Source: Archaeoglobus sp. JdFR-27
GTDB taxonomy: Archaea; Halobacteriota; Archaeoglobi; Archaeoglobales; Archaeoglobaceae
DNA: 37,241 bases
Assembly: GCA_002011235.1 (NCBI GenBank)
Contig: MTMO01000042.1
Location: forward strand, 1 to 37,241
Direction of reading: 5' to 3'
The stretch's first letter is position 1; every line of letters starts with the position of its first letter. Below are positions 34,023-37,241 of this stretch, piece after piece. The notes beneath the pieces are model-generated. The model was not told where the DNA came from, searched no databases, and was given only the letters and a program-made list of their open reading frames with translations. The position numbers and the translations under genes were made by a program.

Positions 34023-34940
34023 ATGGAAGTGGGGAATGCAAAGAATGTAAAGGAAATAAAGGTAGAAGATATGGTTGGGAAGTTCATATCACCTCTTATC
34101 TCAGGTAGTAAAAGATTTGTAGATGCTAAGTGGATTCTAGCAAGGATAATCCTCTCGAATAAGAATATTTGGATGGTTGGGAAAAACATTAAGAAGAGAA
34201 TTCCACTTCCAAGTATAATTGACTTGGGTGGTAGGCTGGATTTAAACCAAGAAATAGCTAAAACCCCCTTCTACCTACTTATAAGACACACAGATAATGA
34301 GAATCACATTAGTTTAATTACAGGAAGTAGAAAAGATCTCGAGAGATTTAAAAATGCGATCATTCATGTGATTTTAAATGGAAAAATTGTGTATGTGAAG
34401 TATCCAGTTAAGAAGGGGGGGGTTGTACAAACAAATGTTAATTGGGAAAAAGCTCAAATTGTTATAAAGGATAATAAGCTAAGACTAGTTACAGAGTCTG
34501 GAAAGCTGATAAAAATTGAGCCAGATAAAATACAACTTTTGAGAAGAGAAGATAGGGAATTTAATGGAGAAATGAAAAAGGTAATTGACATTCAGTTTAA
34601 TGAGTTTGATAGAGAAAGTAACATGGAGTACACAGTCGAGTGTTATATTTATGGAAGAGGAGAAATTCTTAATATTATTCATCAGTTTATATATAGTGGC
34701 TTTGATAAAGTTTCTGCCGATATACAGCTTTCTGATGTAGAAAAACAGATAATAATGTCTTTGTATACTGGCGTCTCTCCTTTCGAGATACCAAGTTTTC
34801 TTGGACTTGATGTTGAGAAAGTTGAGGAGATTTATGACAGACTTATAAAGCTCGGAGTTTTAAAGGAGGTTAGGAAAAGAAAGGAAGTCACCCTCACAAT
34901 GAGGGGTAAAAATCTTGCTAGTGAGGCTTTATCTGAGTGA
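34023..34940 (+). CDS. cheF: CheF, archaeal chemotaxis adaptor (DUF439)
   Basis: The 305-aa protein fits DUF439/CheF: N-terminal VEDMVGKFISPL, a beta-rich middle (WEKAQIVIKDNKLRLVTESGKLIKIEPDKIQLLRRED) and a C-terminal winged-helix-like end (EKQIIMSLYTGVSPFEIPSFLGLDVEKVEEIYDRLIKLGVLKEV). CheF binds phosphorylated CheY and the archaellum motor complex (ArlCDE), switching rotation. It is last in the arlH-I-J-HEAT-cheF operon, starting 22 bases after the HEAT gene with AAAGGGA before ATG. Its 3' end overlaps a convergent membrane-protein gene by 12 bases. Confidence 0.9.
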   Translation: MEVGNAKNVKEIKVEDMVGKFISPLISGSKRFVDAKWILARIILSNKNIWMVGKNIKKRIPLPSIIDLGGRLDLNQEIAKTPFYLLIRHTDNENHISLITGSRKDLERFKNAIIHVILNGKIVYVKYPVKKGGVVQTNVNWEKAQIVIKDNKLRLVTESGKLIKIEPDKIQLLRREDREFNGEMKKVIDIQFNEFDRESNMEYTVECYIYGRGEILNIIHQFIYSGFDKVSADIQLSDVEKQIIMSLYTGVSPFEIPSFLGLDVEKVEEIYDRLIKLGVLKEVRKRKEVTLTMRGKNLASEALSE

Positions 34941-35387
34941 GACTAAATCCTTTATCAGTGCAATGATTACGGGAATTGCCAATGCAACGTGTCTAGTTTT
35001 AAAATTCCAGATGTATTCTGGGATGTAAAAGGGTAGGAGTGATATAAGGCTTTTAGAAGTGTAGTAGAAATATAGATTATTCGCTGTTAGATAAATTCCA
35101 TAAATTGCAAAGACGATTATAAGGGTTAAATGGGCATATTTTAGGTGAACCCCTTCAAGTTTTGGTATTATCGATCCAATCCCTAGAAGAAATAAAGAGA
35201 GGAAAAAAATTGCTGTATAAATAATGGCTCTTTTTGCTAAAGTAAATAGAAATAATGTATCCATAACATTGAATGTAAATGAACCAACCTCTAAAACGTA
35301 ATCTGAGTAAGCGTAACTTATGACATAAAATGCAATTCCTAAAATCAGAAACACTACAAAAATTCTGTAGTGAGTCTCAAATTCCAT
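34929..35387 (-). CDS. Small multi-pass membrane protein of unknown function
   Basis: The protein (152 aa from the ATG at 35387) has about four to five membrane helices: IFVVFLILGIAFYVISYAYS, AIIYTAIFFLSLFLLGIGSII, LTLIIVFAIYGIYLTANNLY and HVALAIPVIIALIKDLV. I do not recognise a family. An in-frame TTG at 35426 would overlap the end of the CheC-like gene by 14 bases and add 13 residues; no ribosome site decides between them. It is the last gene of the arlB-cheY2-cheC2 unit. A role in membrane-associated motility control is only positional inference. Confidence 0.65.
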   Translation of the reverse strand: MEFETHYRIFVVFLILGIAFYVISYAYSDYVLEVGSFTFNVMDTLFLFTLAKRAIIYTAIFFLSLFLLGIGSIIPKLEGVHLKYAHLTLIIVFAIYGIYLTANNLYFYYTSKSLISLLPFYIPEYIWNFKTRHVALAIPVIIALIKDLVSLR

Positions 35388-35412
35388 AAAGAAAAGATAT
35401 ATAATGGTTACT

Positions 35413-35979
35413 TTAAAGTTTCTCAAGGACTTCTATCATCCCATTTATATAAGGAAACACATATATTTGACATTTAATGTCTTCTTTCTTAGCATAGATA
35501 TGAGAACTAAAAACAAAAGCATACTCGTCCATTTCTCTCAATATAGATTCGATTTCAGAGGCATTTATCAAATTTGGTGTTGAGATGTCGATCTCTGTTT
35601 TAAGCAAATTTGCCCACCCATCTATAAAAGAGCTAGTTAGTATGTTTCCGATCTCCTTTATTGCCGATATTTCGATCTCTGAAAAACCTCTGTTGCTATC
35701 ACTTTCAATTCCTTGCAAGAGTAGTCTTGCTACTTTCTTCGCTCCCTCGTGAGGAAAATAAACAAGGAGATTGCCAGACGGCAATCCAGTAAAAGTAAGA
35801 TAGACGCAAATTCCATCATCCATCTCTTTAGGGAAATCACGCGTGGTGATGAAATCGATCTTTGAAATCCTCATCTCTACGCCTATTCCTAACATTATGG
35901 AAAGGTTTCTTGCTATTGTCTTTGAACCTTCTTTAGCTATCTCATTTAACTTTACTAACTTGGTTATGTCTATCTTCAT
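35413..35979 (-). CDS. CheC-like phosphatase with one intact active site
   Basis: The 188-aa protein has the CheC/CheX fold pattern. The second active helix is intact: EISAIKEIGNILTSSFIDGW (S-x3-E-x2-N at about residue 100). The first helix LVKLNEIAKEGSKTIARNLS has Lys where CheC has the catalytic Asn, so that site is probably inactive. It may act on the neighbouring CheY2, whose stop lies 4 bases upstream of its start, or compete with CheC for CheY-P. It also resembles FliY/CheC-type motor-linked proteins in having a single site. RBS AAGGTGAT precedes the ATG. Confidence 0.88.
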   Translation of the reverse strand: MKIDITKLVKLNEIAKEGSKTIARNLSIMLGIGVEMRISKIDFITTRDFPKEMDDGICVYLTFTGLPSGNLLVYFPHEGAKKVARLLLQGIESDSNRGFSEIEISAIKEIGNILTSSFIDGWANLLKTEIDISTPNLINASEIESILREMDEYAFVFSSHIYAKKEDIKCQIYVFPYINGMIEVLEKL

Positions 35980-35983
35980 TTGA

Positions 35984-36343
35984 TCACCTTCTAAGCACTT
36001 CTTGGATAGCCTCTATTACCTTTGGCGCTTGATATGGTTTAGTTATGTACCCGTCTGCTCCTGCTTTTATGGCCTGCTTCATTTTCTCTTCTTGACCCAC
36101 TGATGTACACATCACAACCTTGGCCTGTGGATTTACCTTCTTTATTTCTGCTGTTGCAGATATGCCGTTTTTAATCGGCATTATTATATCCATTGTAACT
36201 ACATCTGGTTTCAATTCCATGAACTTTTGTACAGCTTCAACCCCATTTTCTGCCTCACCAACAACTGTGAAATGCCCCTCAAGTATTTTTCTGAGTAATT
36301 TTCTCATAAATTCCGAGTCGTCAACTATCAAAACCTTAACCAT
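35984..36343 (-). CDS. CheY2 response regulator
   Basis: The 119-aa single receiver shows VLIVDDSEFMRKLL, phospho-Asp in VVTMDIIMPIKNG, Thr in MCTSVGQE and Lys in YITKPYQ. It is closely related to the CheY of the main operon but lies in the archaellin unit, next to a CheC-like gene. It may be a second motor output or a phosphate sink. I use ATG 36343 with GGTGAGG before it; an in-frame TTG at 36364 lies in the end of the upstream gene. Confidence 0.93.
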   Translation of the reverse strand: MVKVLIVDDSEFMRKLLRKILEGHFTVVGEAENGVEAVQKFMELKPDVVTMDIIMPIKNGISATAEIKKVNPQAKVVMCTSVGQEEKMKQAIKAGADGYITKPYQAPKVIEAIQEVLRR

Positions 36344-36347
36344 ATCC

Positions 36348-36635
36348 TCACCCTGGTTTTGCAATAAAGGAGTAAGAAATCAGCAAAAATCCCATAGATA
36401 AAGCTCCTAATATGAGCGGGGTGACAATGTTTGGCATTACAACCAATTCAAGTAATGAAGCAATTAGAGTTAAGAAACCACTAATTGCAATAAAAGAGAA
36501 GCCGGCTAAAAGCCACAGCATATCTTTTCTATGAGTAGAGATGTGTGCTTTTATAATAATGCCCATAACAAGCAAACTTCCTCCGATTAAAGCAAACCCA
36601 AATAAAAAATATAAAATTAAAAAATAATAATTCAT
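36348..36635 (-). CDS. Small three-helix membrane protein
   Basis: The 95-aa protein is nearly all membrane: helices at about residues 4-28 (FLILYFLFGFALIGGSLLVMG), 38-65 and 70-92, joined by a short loop HISTHRKD. No family is recognised. It starts 15 bases after the archaellin stop with a GGGGAATG ribosome site, and its stop is 4 bases from the CheY2 start, so it is almost surely cotranscribed with both. Confidence 0.7.
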   Translation of the reverse strand: MNYYFLILYFLFGFALIGGSLLVMGIIIKAHISTHRKDMLWLLAGFSFIAISGFLTLIASLLELVVMPNIVTPLILGALSMGFLLISYSFIAKPG

Positions 36636-36650
36636 ATTTCATTCCCCTGT

Positions 36651-37241
36651 TTACGATAGATCAACTTTCGTCTTTCCTGCAAGAGATTCTGGAATTACAG
36701 CCTGCCAAGTTGTTGTTGCTCCAGTTGGTGGAATTATTTTTATTGTTGCAGTCTCACCTTCTGGTAAACCATTTGACCATCCACCAAGAGCTGAAACCTT
36801 TATGTAGATCTTAACCACATCTTCTTGACTGTTAAGGACGAGACTGCTTGTACTAATCGAGTTATCATCATCCTTCACCTCTGTAACAACGAATTGACTA
36901 CCCCAAGTTACGTTGGCAGCATCAGTAATGGTTGTCCCACCACTTGCGGTTTTGTTGCAAGTAAGAAGTTTGCTCACCTTCTTGTCGATGTATTTTATCA
37001 CTGTTCTATTTAGGTCGATGTTTTGACTACCTGGTCTAAGTTTCACTGTAAAGTTAATCCAGTTTACATAGTAGCTACCTCCACTACTTGTTACGTGTCC
37101 AGTGACAGTGGGTACGTTAACTCCTGTTGAGGTTTGTTCAGTAGCCTCACTTCCTGTTGTTTGAGCCCTTTCTTGTAACAATCCGGCTGTGTTGATTAAA
37201 ACAGTAGCTGCTATTGCTGCAACAAGTACCATTGCTATAAA
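36651..37241 (-). CDS. arlB: Archaellin (partial, N-terminus beyond the window)
   Basis: The visible 196 residues begin FIAMVLVAAIAATVLINTAGLLQERAQ, the hydrophobic assembly helix of archaellin after the class III signal peptide, which lies outside the window. The rest is the beta-rich outer domain ending TKVDLS. Four N-glycosylation sequons (NFT, NRT, NKT, NVT) are present, in line with glycosylated archaellins. It is the first visible gene of a minus-strand unit that continues into a small membrane protein, cheY2 and a CheC-like gene. It could have additional archaellin copies upstream outside the window. Confidence 0.93.
   Translation of the reverse strand, partial: FIAMVLVAAIAATVLINTAGLLQERAQTTGSEATEQTSTGVNVPTVTGHVTSSGGSYYVNWINFTVKLRPGSQNIDLNRTVIKYIDKKVSKLLTCNKTASGGTTITDAANVTWGSQFVVTEVKDDDNSISTSSLVLNSQEDVVKIYIKVSALGGWSNGLPEGETATIKIIPPTGATTTWQAVIPESLAGKTKVDLS

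Noticed and set aside
1-37241. CRISPR array or phage genes
   Set aside because: No regularly spaced identical repeats, Cas, capsid, terminase or integrase-type phage genes were seen.

Overview
The window is archaeal. It carries a group II chaperonin (thermosome), a tRNA-Pro with a spliceable bulge-helix-bulge intron and no encoded CCA, archaeal-type TruD, archaemetzincin, a C/D box guide RNA, TATA boxes about 25 bases before several start codons (leaderless mRNAs), and a chemotaxis plus archaellum island with the archaeal adaptor CheF. AGA/AGG-rich arginine codon use and the gene content suggest a thermophilic euryarchaeon, most likely of the Archaeoglobales (Archaeoglobus/Ferroglobus/Geoglobus type). 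The species is inferred, not proven.

Layout. (1) 1-9750 is mixed housekeeping and accessory: a frameshifted membrane-protein gene running off the left edge, a SAM methyltransferase, an iron-sulfur flavoprotein, a GrpB-family gene with foreign codon use, the thermosome, a two-gene unit (unknown + DUF116) divergent from a radical SAM/SPASM-like protein, archaemetzincin, intron-containing tRNA-Pro, an HD phosphohydrolase and a winged-helix regulator. (2) 9799-14385 holds truD, a C/D box sRNA on the opposite strand, an acyl-CoA synthetase and a phosphohexomutase. (3) 14386-14860 is AT-rich, without a gene, and contains a scrap of transposase 3' end; a small winged-helix gene follows. (4) 15161-23555, minus strand, is a tightly packed chemotaxis operon read mcp-cheW-cheY-cheB-cheA-cheC-cheD-cheR, preceded by an orphan 204-aa gene. 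(5) 24261-26270 is a graveyard of decayed insertion sequences. (6) 26271-37241 is the motility island: arlG-arlF-arlCE on the minus strand, divergent from arlH-arlI-arlJ-HEAT protein-cheF on the plus strand, then a second minus-strand unit that begins with an archaellin cut by the right edge and continues through a small membrane protein, cheY2, a CheC-like protein and another membrane protein.

How it fits together: a soluble four-PAS receptor would signal through CheW/CheA to CheY. CheB/CheR/CheD adapt the receptor, and CheC and a CheC-like protein tune CheY-P. CheF with the HEAT-repeat protein is expected to couple CheY-P to the archaellum motor (ArlCE, ArlH, ArlI, ArlJ on a stator built with ArlF/ArlG) turning the archaellin filament.

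The most interesting points are the tandemly duplicated PAS pairs with an invariant cysteine in the receptor, the orphan 204-aa neighbour, the operon tying archaellin to cheY2/cheC2 and two small unknown membrane proteins, the divergent split of the arl genes with a shared promoter element, the well-formed C/D box sRNA, the tRNA intron, the recently acquired-looking grpB gene and the nested dead IS elements.
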